The notes beneath the pieces are model-generated. The model made no database searches. It worked only from the letters and a program-made list of their open reading frames with translations, and was not told the DNA's origin. From Thermomonas sp. (lineage in GTDB: Bacteria; Pseudomonadota; Gammaproteobacteria; Xanthomonadales; Xanthomonadaceae), in assembly GCA_016720345.1 (NCBI GenBank), contig JADKKV010000006.1:248001-312000 (forward strand): a stretch of 64,000 nucleotides of DNA, in the 5' to 3' direction. Positions within the stretch are counted from its first letter, which is position 1. Every line of letters starts with the position of its first letter. Both the position numbers and the translations under genes were made by a program. Shown here in pieces: positions 45,737 to 55,679 of the stretch.

Positions 45737-47092
45737 TCATGCGGCTTGGGCTTCCACTTGGCCGCGCACGTCGATCTTGCCGGTGACGGCGGCGGCGATC
45801 AGGGCGCTGCGGCGCTCTGTCAGCAAGGCGATTGTTCGTTGCGCATCCATGCTCAAGTCATCGATCTTCTTCACCCGCATAGAAAGCAGATGCGCAAGCT
45901 CTTGCTGCTCGCGAACGGGAGGTGTGGTAATCCAGAAGTTGATTGCATGACCTATGTTGAATTGCTCCTGCGCGGCGCCGTATTGAACCACTTCCACCTG
46001 ATAGCGAACCATTCGACTGTTCATCGCGAAACAAAGCCAGTCTGAGTCGAAGGCGCCTCTCCGTATGAGCATCACAGACGCGCAGTTACCGCCCTCGCAT
46101 TCCTCAGTAACGACAGCCGTCACTCCAGGAGCACCAACCCGAACCGTCAACAGATCCTTTGCGTTCAAGCGAGTCTTGGGCTGCATATCGCTGTCGCCAG
46201 GAGCTATTCGCCGACAATTTTCAAGTGAAATGTTTCCTTCCCGTATATCCCCGCCATAGATGAAGGGCAGTCCTTCATCAGAAACGTAATCGCTCGGGTT
46301 GACCACGATGCCGACCGTGATGGCTGGCGACAATGTCTTGAGCCGGCGCATCTCCCAATGCGCCGGCACCTCCCCGAGCCACGCAATGCCGGAGTCCTTC
46401 ATCGGCACACCGGGATCAAGGCCGCGGGTGACGGCGTGGGAGATGGTGGCCTGGCGCTTCTCGGCCAGCAGCGCCAGCAGCTTTTCCTGCTCGGCGATCA
46501 GGGCGTCGATCTTGGCGGTTTCGCGATCGAGGAACGTCGCAATCTGGACCTGGTCGGCGTGCGACGGGAACACCCCCCTCTCGTCGAAGTACTGCGACTG
46601 ATCCAGATTTTGGATTCCAGACGTTTGCTTGATGGCAACGATGTTGACACCACGGGCGTACGCGGCGGCGTGCTGATACATCCAGAACCTGGGAGCCATC
46701 CCTTCCGCCAAAGTCACCTTGGCCACGAAATTTGAACAGACCGCGGGTTCGTCACGGTCGTAAAGCACAACTTGACCGACCGGCTGCCGCTCACCCCCAC
46801 CTGATTTTTCGAGGAGTAGATCGCCTCTTTGCAAAGTTCTTCCGACCCGCTCGGATTGCGTCACGGAACGTTGCGTCGGCACTACTCCATCAACCACCAG
46901 TCGCGCTCGATCGAAGTCTGCGACGCGCACACAATCGATATCGCTGCTGTCACCCTTGGGCTCCTCGCCCCAGATACCGTTCTTGCAGCACGTGATCGAC
47001 GCCTTCAACCGATCAACCTGCCAGTGCGCGGGAACACTACCGAGCCACGGCACCCCGCTCTCCTTGTACTGGTGATACCTCGGCAAACTCAT
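45737..47092 (-). CDS. hsdS: Type I specificity subunit HsdS
   Basis: The DNA-recognition subunit, 451 residues, with two target-recognition domains. Each begins with the same repeated segment: ESGVPWLGSVPAHWQVDRLK (residues 11-30) and DSGIAWLGEVPAHWEMRRLK (about residue 235). The central conserved helix FLDRETAKIDALIAEQEKLL is repeated near the C-terminus as LLSMRVKKIDDLSMDAQRT. Both domains are full length, so a bipartite target is expected. The start overlaps the abi stop by four bases; the two are coupled. Confidence 0.95.
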   Translation of the reverse strand: MSLPRYHQYKESGVPWLGSVPAHWQVDRLKASITCCKNGIWGEEPKGDSSDIDCVRVADFDRARLVVDGVVPTQRSVTQSERVGRTLQRGDLLLEKSGGGERQPVGQVVLYDRDEPAVCSNFVAKVTLAEGMAPRFWMYQHAAAYARGVNIVAIKQTSGIQNLDQSQYFDERGVFPSHADQVQIATFLDRETAKIDALIAEQEKLLALLAEKRQATISHAVTRGLDPGVPMKDSGIAWLGEVPAHWEMRRLKTLSPAITVGIVVNPSDYVSDEGLPFIYGGDIREGNISLENCRRIAPGDSDMQPKTRLNAKDLLTVRVGAPGVTAVVTEECEGGNCASVMLIRRGAFDSDWLCFAMNSRMVRYQVEVVQYGAAQEQFNIGHAINFWITTPPVREQQELAHLLSMRVKKIDDLSMDAQRTIALLTERRSALIAAAVTGKIDVRGQVEAQAA

Positions 47093-48009
47093 TCCGCCAA
47101 CTCCCGCCACATCTCAAACGACCGCCAATCCGGCGGGAAGCCCATTTCGTTCCAAAGATCCGGACGCTCCAGCACCAGCGCGCGAATCCGCTGCCTCCAT
47201 TCGGACGCCGGGCTGACCCGCGCCATCAGCCAGAGCAGCAGTACCAAGGTGTTGTAGATGCGGTCCTTCGGGCCGGTGGTGGTTTGCAGTTGTGCGCGCA
47301 ATGCCTCGGGCTTCTTCGGCAATGCCAGCGTGCCCACCACCAGTTTCCGGTTCCACAGCCGCGAGTGATGCGCGCACACGTTGCGCACGTAGGCCAGGTG
47401 CTCGACGAACGAACAGAAAGGTGTTTCCGCCAATCCGAAAGGTTCGGCGATCTGCTGGCGGATCTTGTGGTCGCGGATGGAGCGCAGCCACTTGGAGAGG
47501 TCGCCCAGCGACAGGACCTCGCACAGTGCCCAGACAGGCGGCTCCTCGTCGCGATCCAGGTAGCGGGACAGGAAGATTTCGCTACGGTCTGCGTAAAGCG
47601 TTTCCAGCTTTGCGAGCAACCTGGCATGACGCTCGTTGAACAACCTTTCCTGCCGATGCGCGGCGGGCCCGGCAGCATGACCAAGCACAAAGGCCCAGCG
47701 CGTGCGCAAGGAAACCTCGATGCGCTCGATCGCGTCATTCAATTCGAGCCTGAGGCGTCGGTCGAAATCGTAGAGTTCGATCACCGCATCGAAATCAGTC
47801 CCCGGGCGGAAGGCATGATCACCATTGCCGCCTGGTAGCTCATCGCGCATCCAGTAGCCGCGCAGTCGGTAGTAGTTCAAGTGACCCAGGTAGTGGCGCG
47901 CGCGCACCTCGTCTGCGATGCGCATGCCGCGACGCTGCAACTGCGCGACTTGTTCGTCAATCGTGAGCGCCGGCTTCTCGGGCACCTTGCGCGGCGTGGT
48001 CACGCGCAA
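47089..48009 (-). CDS. Abi family protein (AbiD/AbiF type)
   Basis: A 306-residue member of the Abi_2 family, known for phage abortive infection in lactococci. It contains LNYYRLRGYWMRDELPG, LYDFDRRLRLELNDAIERIE and the HEPN-like catalytic segment FVEHLAYVRNVCAHHSRLWN with the RxxxxH motif, followed by NTLVLLLWLMAR. These proteins are probably RNases that stop growth on infection. The gene is inserted between hsdM and hsdS in the same direction and overlaps hsdS by four bases, so its level would follow the restriction system. Confidence 0.92.
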   Translation of the reverse strand: MRVTTPRKVPEKPALTIDEQVAQLQRRGMRIADEVRARHYLGHLNYYRLRGYWMRDELPGGNGDHAFRPGTDFDAVIELYDFDRRLRLELNDAIERIEVSLRTRWAFVLGHAAGPAAHRQERLFNERHARLLAKLETLYADRSEIFLSRYLDRDEEPPVWALCEVLSLGDLSKWLRSIRDHKIRQQIAEPFGLAETPFCSFVEHLAYVRNVCAHHSRLWNRKLVVGTLALPKKPEALRAQLQTTTGPKDRIYNTLVLLLWLMARVSPASEWRQRIRALVLERPDLWNEMGFPPDWRSFEMWRELAE

Positions 48010-48087
48010 ACCCCGGAAAAGAAAAACCCGCCAAAATGCGCATGAAGACCGGAGTCCACAGAGGCGAGGCGGGCATGATTGAGACGA

Positions 48088-48115
48088 ATGATAGCACTGC
48101 CTTGGACCGGTGCAA
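48088..48115 (-). promoter_or_regulatory. Putative promoter for abi-hsdS
   Basis: Read on the minus strand: -35 TTGCAC (48115-48110), 16 bases, -10 TATCAT (48093-48088), about 80 bases before the abi start and within the 151-base gap after hsdM. It would allow abi-hsdS to be expressed apart from hsdM. Confidence 0.5.
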
Positions 48116-48160
48116 CCTCGGCGCCACCCGCCCTCATGGGGGCATTCAGGCGAACCTGAC

Positions 48161-49912
48161 TCATTCCGCCAACTCCCCCAGCATCCGCATGATCCGCGCC
48201 GACACCTCCTTCAACTCCGCATCGATCACCTCCAGCGGCCGCGGCGGCTCGAACACGTAGAAGTGGCGGTTGAACGGAATCTCGTAACCCACCTTCGACT
48301 TCGCTTCGTCGATCCACGCATCCGGCGCATGCGGCAGCACCTCGCGCTCGAAGTACGCGCGGATGTCCTGCCCCAGCGGTACGTTCTCGGTATCGCGCAG
48401 GCTGCTGTCCGGCTGTGGCAGGCCTTTCTGCTTGCCCTTCTGGCCCAGCACGACCTTGCCGGCCTCGTCACGCAACGGGCGCTCCACGGTGATGGTGGTG
48501 TAGCCGAAGTCCTGATTGCGGAAAATGCGGCTGATCGGCTTGCCGTTGCGCTCGGCTTCGATGAACTCCCCGAACAGCCGGGTGATCTCGGCGATGTGCG
48601 CTTCGCCCAGTTCCTTGCGCTTGCTGCCCAGTGACTTGCGCATCTTCTGCCAGAAGCTGCTGGCGTCGATCAGCTGCACCCAGCCGCGGCGTTCGGCCGG
48701 CTTCTTGTTGGACACGATCCACACATAGGTGCTGATGCCGGTGTTGTAGAACATGTCGGTAGGCAGACCGATGATGGCCTCCACCAGGTCGTTCTCCAGC
48801 AGGTAGCGGCGGATCTCGCTTTCGCCACTGCCCGCGCCACCGGAGAACAGCGGCGAACCATTGAGGACGATGCCGAAGCGGCTGCCGCCCTTGCCATCCA
48901 CCACCGGTGCCATCTTCGACAGCAGGTGCAGCAGGAACAGCATGGAGCCGTCCGAGACGCGCGGCAGGCCGGGGCCGAAGCGGCCATCGAAGCCCTTCTG
49001 TTCGTGTTCGGCACGCACCTGCTTCTCGACTTTCTTCCAATCCACCCCAAACGGCGGGTTGGACAGCATGTAGTCGAACTTTCGCTGCGCGTGGCCGTCC
49101 TCGCTCAGGGTGTTGCCGGCGACCATGTTCTCCACCGGCTGGCCTCGAATCAGCATGTCCGCCTTGCAGATGGCGTAGGACTCGTCGTTGAGCTCCTGGC
49201 CGGACAGGGTCAGGCGCGCGGCCGGGTTGTGCGCCAGCAGGTGTTCGGCGGCGACCGACAACATGCCGCCCGTGCCTGCCGTAGGGTCGTACACGGTGCG
49301 GACCACGGCGTTGCCCGGGGTCAGTACGTCATCGTCCTCGATGAAGATCAGGTTGACCATCAACCGGATCACTTCACGCGGGGTGAAGTGCTCGCCGGCG
49401 GTTTCATTGGAGAGTTCGGCGAACTTGCGGATCAGTTCCTCGAACACATGCCCCATCTGCGCGTTGTCCACGCGATCCGGGTGCAGGTCGATGTTGGCGA
49501 ATTTCTCGGCGACCAGGTACAGCAGTCCGTCCTTGGCCAGCCGCTCCACCTGGGTGTGGAAATCGAAGCGCTCGAAGATGTCCCGCGCCTCCGGGGAGAA
49601 CCCGTCGAGGTAGGCGTAGAGGTTCTGCTTCACGTGATCCTGATCGCCCAGCACGGCGCGCAGATCCATCGGACAGATGTTGTAGAACCCAACCTTCGAG
49701 ATGCGCAGCAGGAACGGTGCGGGGTTGACGCCCGCCGCCTGCTTCTTGCCGACTTCGGCCAGGACCTTTTGCTTGGTCGGTGCCAGCACGCAGTCCATGC
49801 GGCGAAGCACGGTGAACGGCAGGATCACCTTGCCGTAGTCGGATTGCTTGAAGTTGCCGCGCAGCAGGTCTGCGACGGACCAGATGAAGGAGGAAAGGGA
49901 GGTTTGATTCAT
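48161..49912 (-). CDS. hsdM: Type I DNA methyltransferase subunit HsdM
   Basis: The adenine-N6 methyltransferase subunit, 583 residues. It starts MNQTSLSSFIWSVADLLRGN, has the SAM-binding DPTAGTGGMLSVAAEHLL (near residue 215) and the catalytic NPPF box in DYMLSNPPFGVDWKK. The C-terminal part (PLEVIDAELKEVSARIMRML) is a coiled segment that contacts HsdS. It heads the operon hsdM-abi-hsdS on the minus strand. Length is in the range for the class with a long C-terminus. Confidence 0.96.
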   Translation of the reverse strand: MNQTSLSSFIWSVADLLRGNFKQSDYGKVILPFTVLRRMDCVLAPTKQKVLAEVGKKQAAGVNPAPFLLRISKVGFYNICPMDLRAVLGDQDHVKQNLYAYLDGFSPEARDIFERFDFHTQVERLAKDGLLYLVAEKFANIDLHPDRVDNAQMGHVFEELIRKFAELSNETAGEHFTPREVIRLMVNLIFIEDDDVLTPGNAVVRTVYDPTAGTGGMLSVAAEHLLAHNPAARLTLSGQELNDESYAICKADMLIRGQPVENMVAGNTLSEDGHAQRKFDYMLSNPPFGVDWKKVEKQVRAEHEQKGFDGRFGPGLPRVSDGSMLFLLHLLSKMAPVVDGKGGSRFGIVLNGSPLFSGGAGSGESEIRRYLLENDLVEAIIGLPTDMFYNTGISTYVWIVSNKKPAERRGWVQLIDASSFWQKMRKSLGSKRKELGEAHIAEITRLFGEFIEAERNGKPISRIFRNQDFGYTTITVERPLRDEAGKVVLGQKGKQKGLPQPDSSLRDTENVPLGQDIRAYFEREVLPHAPDAWIDEAKSKVGYEIPFNRHFYVFEPPRPLEVIDAELKEVSARIMRMLGELAE

Positions 49913-50027
49913 GGGCTAGCTTGGCGTCCGATGCGGGGCAGCACGCGTTACATGATAGTCAGGATCAACGCATGGCCTGCGACGCCATTGCCTCCGCTAT
50001 CCTCTCCGCATTGAAGCAGGGGGCAAC

Positions 50028-51936
50028 ATGTCCGGCCACAGCCAGTTCGACCTGCTACGCGAGCGCCGCTTCCTGCCCTACTTCAGCGTGCAGGCGCTGG
50101 GCGCGTTCAACGACAACGTGTTCCGGCAGGCGATCATCGGTTTGCTGGGGGTGATGGCGGCGGCGGGCACGCTGGATGCGTCCACGCGCGGGACCTACAC
50201 GCAGCTGGCGCCGGCGGTGTTCATCCTGCCGTACTTCCTGTTCTCCTCGATTGCCGGGCAGTTCGCGGAGCGCACCGAGAAATCCAGGCTGATCCGCATC
50301 ACCACGGCGATGGAGATCGCCATCATGTCGCTGGCGGCGGTGGGCTTCCTGCTGGAGGACATGCGGGTGTTGCTGGTGGCGCTGTTCGCCACCGGCGTGC
50401 AGTCCACCCTGTTCGGGCCGGTGAAGTATTCGATCCTGCCCAGCGTGCTGAAGCCGGAGGAACTGACCGGCGGCAACGGCTGGTGGAGATGGGCACCTCG
50501 CTGGCGGTGCTGCTGGGGATGTTGTTCGGCGGGCTGATCTTCACCGTGGCCGGCGAACACGGCGCGCAGGCGGCGGCGGTGGCGGTGATCGCGCTGGCCA
50601 TCCTCGGCAACGTGTTGAGCCGCGCGATTCCGTCGGTGCCGGCGGCGGCGCCGGACCTGAAGGTGCAGTGGAACCGGATCCCGGAATCCATCGCCATCCT
50701 CAAGCTCGCGCGCAGCAGGTGGCGGTGCGCAATGCCATCCTCGGCGTGAGCTGGTTCTGGTTCATCGGCACCGTGCTGACCGGCAACCTGCCGGTGTATG
50801 CGGAGACCCACCTGGGCGGCACGCAGACGCTGTACGTGTTCGCGCTGGCGGTGTTCTCGATCGGCGTGGGCGTGGGCTCGCTGCTGTGCGAGAAGCTGTC
50901 CGCGCGCACGGTGGAGATCGGGCTGGTGCCGCTGGGCGCGATCGGCATGAGCGCGTGCATCCTGCACCTGGCGTTCGCGCCCGCCATCGCCGCGCAGGGG
51001 CTCGATGTGCAGGGCTTCATGGCGCAGCCGGGCGCGTGGCGGGTGGTGCTGGACCTGGCCGGGATCGGCCTGTTCGCCGGCTTCTACGTGGTGCCGCTGT
51101 TCGCGCTGATCCAGAGCCGCACGCCGCGCGCGGAACTGTCGCGGGTGATCGCCGGCATGAACATCCAGAACGCGGTGTTCATCGTGCTGGCGGCGCTGGG
51201 CGGGGTGGCCCTGCAGCAGGCGCTGGGCTGGAGCATCCCGCAGCTGTTGCTGGCGCTGGGCATTGCCAGCATCGTGGTGGCGGCGTGGATCTTCAGCATC
51301 GTCCCCGAATTCCTGATGCGCTTCCTCAGCTGGCTGCTGGTGCGCTCGCTGTACCGGCTGAAGCTGCACGGCATCGAACGGCACGTGCCCGACGAAGGCC
51401 CGGCGCTGCTGGTCTGCAACCACGTGAGCTACATGGACGCGCTGATCCTGGCCGCCTCCATCCCGCGGCCGGTGCGCTTCGTCATGTACTACCGGATCTT
51501 CAACATCCCGGTGATGCGCTGGATCTTCAGGACCGCGAAAGCCATCCCGATCGCCGGCGCGAAGGAGGATCCGGCGTTGATGCAGCGCGCGTTCGACGCG
51601 GTGGATGCGGCGCTGGCCGAAGGCGAGCTGGTGTGCATCTTCCCGGAGGGCGCGTTGACGAAAGACGGCAACATCGCGCCGTTCAAATCCGGCGTGGAGA
51701 AGATCCTGGCGCGCCGCCCGGTGCCGGTGGTGCCGATGGCCCTGCGCAACATGTGGGGCAGCATGTGGAGCCGCCGCGCCAACGTGAAGGCAGGCAGCGC
51801 GCTGGACCGCATGCGCGTGCCGCGCCGGCTGCGCGCGCACGTGGAGGTCGCGGTCGCGGAACCCATGGATGGCGCGACGGCGACGAAGGAATTGCTGGAG
51901 GCGAAGGTGCGGGCGTTGCGCGGGGATGCGGCCTAG
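50028..51936 (+). CDS. MFS lysophospholipid transporter-acyltransferase fusion (two frameshifts)
   Basis: LplT-Aas type protein: residues 1-420 form a twelve-helix MFS transporter (starting MSGHSQFDLLRERRFLPYFS) and residues 430-636 a PlsC acyltransferase with VCNHVSYMDALILAAS (NHxxxxD box), IFPEGALTKDG and PVVPMALRNMW. It would flip and reacylate lysophospholipids at the inner membrane. The frame is broken twice, both explained by a lost C: at 50480 (NGLVEMGTS expected) and at 50714 (ARSQVAVRNA expected). Restoring both gives an unbroken 636-residue protein, the usual fusion length. I infer sequence errors. Confidence 0.88.
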
Positions 51937-52835
51937 CCCACCCAGCCGGCGACCACGAACAGCGCGATCACCGCCAGCCACAGGATCAGGATCCGCCACG
52001 CCAGGTTCATCGCGTCGCGCAGTTCCGGAAGTTCGCCGAACACCTCGATGATCGCGGTCGACGCGGATACCCCGGACTCGGCGTAGTCGGCGGCTTTCTT
52101 CGGCGATCCGCTGCGCACGCTGGCGCGCGCGGCGGTGCCGAGCAGGTCGCCATGCAGGGCGAATGCGTCGTCCTCGCGCCAGGCGGCCATCACGCTGTCG
52201 AAATTGCCGACCAGCGCCAGCCCCAGGGTCATCAGCTGCGCCACCGGCCATTCCAGCAGCGCCAGCCACGCGCGCGCGCCGGCGGCGGTTTCGTGCGCGA
52301 GCTGGGTGTCGTCGCGTTCCACCGCGAGCACGCTCAAGCGGTACAGCACCGCGCCGAACGGGCCCAGCAGCAGGAACCAGAACAGCACCCCGAACCAGCG
52401 CCGCAGGGCGTTGCGGAACACCGCCTCGACCAGCGACGGACCGTCCATGCGCGCGCCCGCGGCGTGCGCCCACAGGCGGCTGGCGGCGTGCCGGCGCGAC
52501 GCGGCATCCGGTGCGTCCAGCACCCCGGCAACGTCGAGGTCGAGGTCGCGCGGACCCCAGCAATGGAACAGCACCACCACCGCGAACAGCACCCCGACGA
52601 ACCCCCACAGCGGCTCGCGCAGCGCGACCTGGAACAGGCCGACCACCAGCAGCGGCACCGCCAGCGCCAGCGCGATGCCGTGGCGGCCGCGCCAGAAGCT
52701 GCCTTCGGGGAATTGCGCGTTGAGCCAGCGCAACCAGCCGCCGAACCAGCCGTGCTGGCGCACGCCGGTGGCGATGTCCGGCGCCAGGTGGCCGACGGCG
52801 AGCGCGACGATGACGGCGAGCAGGGTGGCGGCCAT
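51933..52835 (-). CDS. ampE: AmpE-family inner-membrane protein
   Basis: A 300-residue membrane protein of the AmpE/CobD-like family: MAATLLAVIVALAVGHLAPD, a central basic helix, VFRNALRRWFGVLFWFLLLG with GPFGAVLYRLSVLA, and a C-terminal anchor (AWRILILWLAVIALFVVAGW). AmpE is associated with beta-lactamase induction and possibly acts as a sensory transducer; the biochemical role is unproven. No ampD is next to it. Its stop overlaps that of the convergent transporter fusion (ctag). Confidence 0.85.
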   Translation of the reverse strand: MAATLLAVIVALAVGHLAPDIATGVRQHGWFGGWLRWLNAQFPEGSFWRGRHGIALALAVPLLVVGLFQVALREPLWGFVGVLFAVVVLFHCWGPRDLDLDVAGVLDAPDAASRRHAASRLWAHAAGARMDGPSLVEAVFRNALRRWFGVLFWFLLLGPFGAVLYRLSVLAVERDDTQLAHETAAGARAWLALLEWPVAQLMTLGLALVGNFDSVMAAWREDDAFALHGDLLGTAARASVRSGSPKKAADYAESGVSASTAIIEVFGELPELRDAMNLAWRILILWLAVIALFVVAGWVG

Positions 52836-52844
52836 GGGTCGAGT

Positions 52845-53770
52845 CTACTTGCTGGCGCCGGTGGCGTCGTGCGCGGCCAGCCACGCGCGGATCACGTGGC
52901 GCGCGATCGAGATCGGCGGCGCCAGCACGATCCCTTCGCCGTCCTCGTGCGCCCGGGTCCAGTCGGCGTCGATGCCGGCGCGCACTTCCGCGGCGCTGAA
53001 CCAGCGCGCCTGTTCGAGTTCATCGCCGGCTACCGGCTCATCCGCTTCCGCTTCGGCAATGAAGCCGAGCATCAGCGAGCCCGGGAACGGCCACGGCTGC
53101 GAGGCAAGGTAGCGTGCGCTGCCGGCGCGCACGCGCACGCCGGTTTCCTCCAGCACCTCGCGGGCCACGGTCTGCTCCAGGGTTTCGCCCGGTTCGACGA
53201 AGCCGGCGACCAGCGACCAGCGCCGCTTCGGCCAGCTGGCCTGGCGGCCCAGCAGCAGGCGGCCGCCGTTGCCGACCGCGACGATCACCGCCTGGTCGGT
53301 GCGCGGGTAGTGTTCGCTGTTGCAGCCGGTGCACACGCCCAGCCAGCCGGCGCGCCGGAATTCCAGGCTCGCGCCGCAGGCGCTGCAATGGCGGTGGCGC
53401 TGGTGCCAGTGCTGCAGCGCGCGCGCCTGCGCGAACAGGCTGGCCTGCCACGCCGGCCAGTGCGCGGCGGCCTGGCGCAGGTCCACCCGCTGCGATGCAT
53501 GCAGGGCCAGGGTGCTGGCGTTGGCGAAGAACCAGGCCTCGCCGTCGCGCAGGCCCAGGAAGGTGCTGGCGCCGGGACCGCCACCGAGTTCGGCGCCCGT
53601 GCGCTGCGCAGGGCGCGGGTGTCGTCGGCGAAGGCGCGGCCGTCTTCATCCAGCACGATCACGCCGGCCCGTGGCCAAAGTGCCTGCAGGGCGGCGTTGT
53701 CCTCGCGCAAATGGTCGGCGCGGTCGAGCGCGCCATCGACGAACGCGAAGGGCGAGCCGGACCCGTTCAC
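52845..53770 (-). CDS. nudC: NAD+ diphosphatase/deNADding enzyme NudC (one-base frameshift)
   Basis: NudC hydrolyses NAD(H) to NMN(H) and AMP and removes NAD caps from RNA. The protein starts at a GTG (53770) as [20 protein letters not shown]. The zinc ribbon has [20 protein letters not shown] and [10 protein letters not shown] (four Cys), and the Nudix box [20 protein letters not shown] is complete. Near 53594 one base is missing, so the two parts are in different frames; adding it gives 308 residues, normal for the family. It overlaps the erpA stop by four bases and lies nine bases upstream of ampE. Confidence 0.9.
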
Positions 53771-54138
53771 ACCGTGAACGACGATCCGCACCCGCAGGTG
53801 GTCTTCGCGTTCGGGTTGCGGATCACGAACTGGGCGCCGCTGAGCGACTCGCTGTAGTCCACGATCGCCCCGGCGAGGTACTGCAGGCTGAGCGGATCCA
53901 CCAGCAGGACCGCGCCATCGGTGGCGATGGCGACATCGTCCTCGTTCTGGCCTTCGTCGAATTCGAAGCCGTACTGGAAGCCGGAGCAGCCGCCGCCCTG
54001 GATGTACACCCGCAGCTTGAGCGCGGCGTTGCCTTCCTCGGCGATCAGTTCGCGCACCTTGGCCGCGGCGGCGAGGGTGAAATCCATCGGCGCCGGCGGC
54101 GCGGCGTGGTGGGCCTGTTCGAGCACGACGATGTCCAT
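53767..54138 (-). CDS. erpA: Iron-sulfur cluster insertion protein ErpA
   Basis: A 123-residue A-type carrier that hands [4Fe-4S] clusters to apoproteins, including those of isoprenoid synthesis. It carries the three cysteines of the family: [15 protein letters not shown] and [12 protein letters not shown] at the C-terminus. The N-terminal part [18 protein letters not shown]-like segment is typical. It is the first gene before nudC on the minus strand, with a four-base overlap, and 50 bases after the DUF6776 gene. Confidence 0.95.
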   Translation of the reverse strand: MDIVVLEQAHHAAPPAPMDFTLAAAAKVRELIAEEGNAALKLRVYIQGGGCSGFQYGFEFDEGQNEDDVAIATDGAVLLVDPLSLQYLAGAIVDYSESLSGAQFVIRNPNAKTTCGCGSSFTV

Positions 54139-54188
54139 CCGCCAAGGATGGGGCGCGCTGGCCGCGCATTCAACCGCACCGGCGGAAT

Positions 54189-54892
54189 TCAGCGGCCCGC
54201 GGGCGTGCCGCCGGTGGCCTGGCTCCAGGTGAAGCCCTGCTCCACCGCCGCGCCCGAGGCCGGGACCAGCCGCGCGATCACCCGCACCGGCTTGACCCCG
54301 GCCGGCAGCAGCAGGTCGCCTTCGACCTGCTGGAAGTACTTGAACGAATATTCGATCCCGGGCGCGTTGCGCTGCTGGCGCAGCTCGCCCCACGCCAGCT
54401 TGTGCATGCGCCCGCCATCGCTGGCTTCCACCGACAGCAGCAGGCGGCCGCGGTTGACCGCGCCGCGGTTGAGGTTCTGGGTCAGGGTCGCGACGAAGTG
54501 CCAGACCTGCGGTCGCGCTGCGGCTCCAGCGCCAGTTCATGCACGGACAGGCCGCGGCGCTGCGCGGTGGCGCCGACGAAACGTTCGTAGAAGGCGATGT
54601 CCGCGCGCAGGCTGGCGATTTCCTCGTCGCGTTCGGCCAGCGTGCCCTGCAACTCGGTATTGGCCTGGCGGCTGATCTGGTCGGAACGCTTGAGGGTGGC
54701 GACGTCCTGCTGCAACGCGTCGATGCGCGCGGCCTGCTGTCGCAACAGGTCGGCGGCATTCGCCGGTTGCGGCCCGTACGCGCGCCACAGGCCCCAGCCG
54801 CCGAACCCCAGCGCGGCCAGCACCAGCAGGGCGAAGCCGATCCGCGGATGGCCGCTGCCGGTGGCGGCACGGGGCGAAGGGGAGGCGCGCAT
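54189..54892 (-). CDS. DUF6776 membrane-anchored coiled-coil protein (one-base frameshift)
   Basis: A protein of 234 residues after correction. The N-terminal helix ([19 protein letters not shown], about residues 17-35) anchors it, then a coiled coil ([20 protein letters not shown]) and [20 protein letters not shown] precede a beta-rich domain ([20 protein letters not shown]). This order fits the DUF6776 family. Near 54509 a base is missing between EPQRDR and the part expected to read [14 protein letters not shown]; adding it restores one frame. The function is unknown; relatives lie near erpA in many related genomes. Confidence 0.78.
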
Positions 54893-54989
54893 CGCCGCGG
54901 TATCGCATCGCCGGCCGGCCTGCGTCAAGCCGCAACGCCGTATAGACTCGGGCCGCGGCGTCGCCCCCCATGGCGCCGGGAGCACCACG

Positions 54990-55571
54990 ATGGACCAAGC
55001 CCACCTGTTCGCCATCGGCGTGCTGCTGGCCTGGCTGGCCGGCATCCGCGTGTACTTGACCGTGTTCGGGGTCGGCCTTGCCGGTTTCTTCGGCTGGCTG
55101 GACCTGCCGCAGGCGCTGCAGGCCGCGCAATCGCCGTGGGTGCTGGGCACCTCCGGCGTGCTCGCCGCCGCGGAGTTCTTCGCCGACAAGATCCCGGGCG
55201 TGGATTCGGTCTGGGACCTGCTGCACACCCTGCTGCGGGTGCCGGCGGGCGCGTTCCTGGCCGCCGCCGCACTGTCGCCGGACGGCCAGCTCGGCGCCGG
55301 CATGCTGGCCACCGGCGCCGGCGTGGCGCTGACCAGCCACCTGCTCAAGTCGGGCTCGCGGGCGCTGCTGAACACCTCGCCGGAGCCGGTCAGCAACTGG
55401 ACCGCCTCGGTGGCCGAGGACGCCGCCGTGGTCGGCGGCCTGGCGCTCGCGTTCAGCCATCCGTGGCTGGCGCTGGGCATGGTGGTCGCGGTCAGCCTGT
55501 CGTTCGCCCTGTTCGTGTGGTGGCTCTGGCGCCGGCTGTTCCGGCGCGCACCGCGGCCGCAGGCCGGGTGA
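54990..55571 (+). CDS. DUF4126 membrane protein
   Basis: A 193-residue integral membrane protein with four or five hydrophobic segments. It starts MDQAHLFAIGVLLAWLAGIR, has the DUF4126 signature AAAEFFADKIPGVDSVWDLL, TGAGVALTSHLLKSGSRALL and NTSPEPVSNWTASVAEDAAV, and ends with a basic tail. The function is not known. It is divergent from the DUF6776-erpA-nudC unit (98 bases between starts). About 110 bases separate it from the two-component genes that follow. Confidence 0.85.
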   Translation: MDQAHLFAIGVLLAWLAGIRVYLTVFGVGLAGFFGWLDLPQALQAAQSPWVLGTSGVLAAAEFFADKIPGVDSVWDLLHTLLRVPAGAFLAAAALSPDGQLGAGMLATGAGVALTSHLLKSGSRALLNTSPEPVSNWTASVAEDAAVVGGLALAFSHPWLALGMVVAVSLSFALFVWWLWRRLFRRAPRPQAG

Positions 55572-55679
55572 CGGCCACGTGAGGACCGCAACGCTGGCCG
55601 CCGGCCACCGCGATTTCCGTCAGACTGTGCACGCACCGGGAATATGGAAGCTCCGTCAAGGGCGTTCGCAGGGGGTGAC

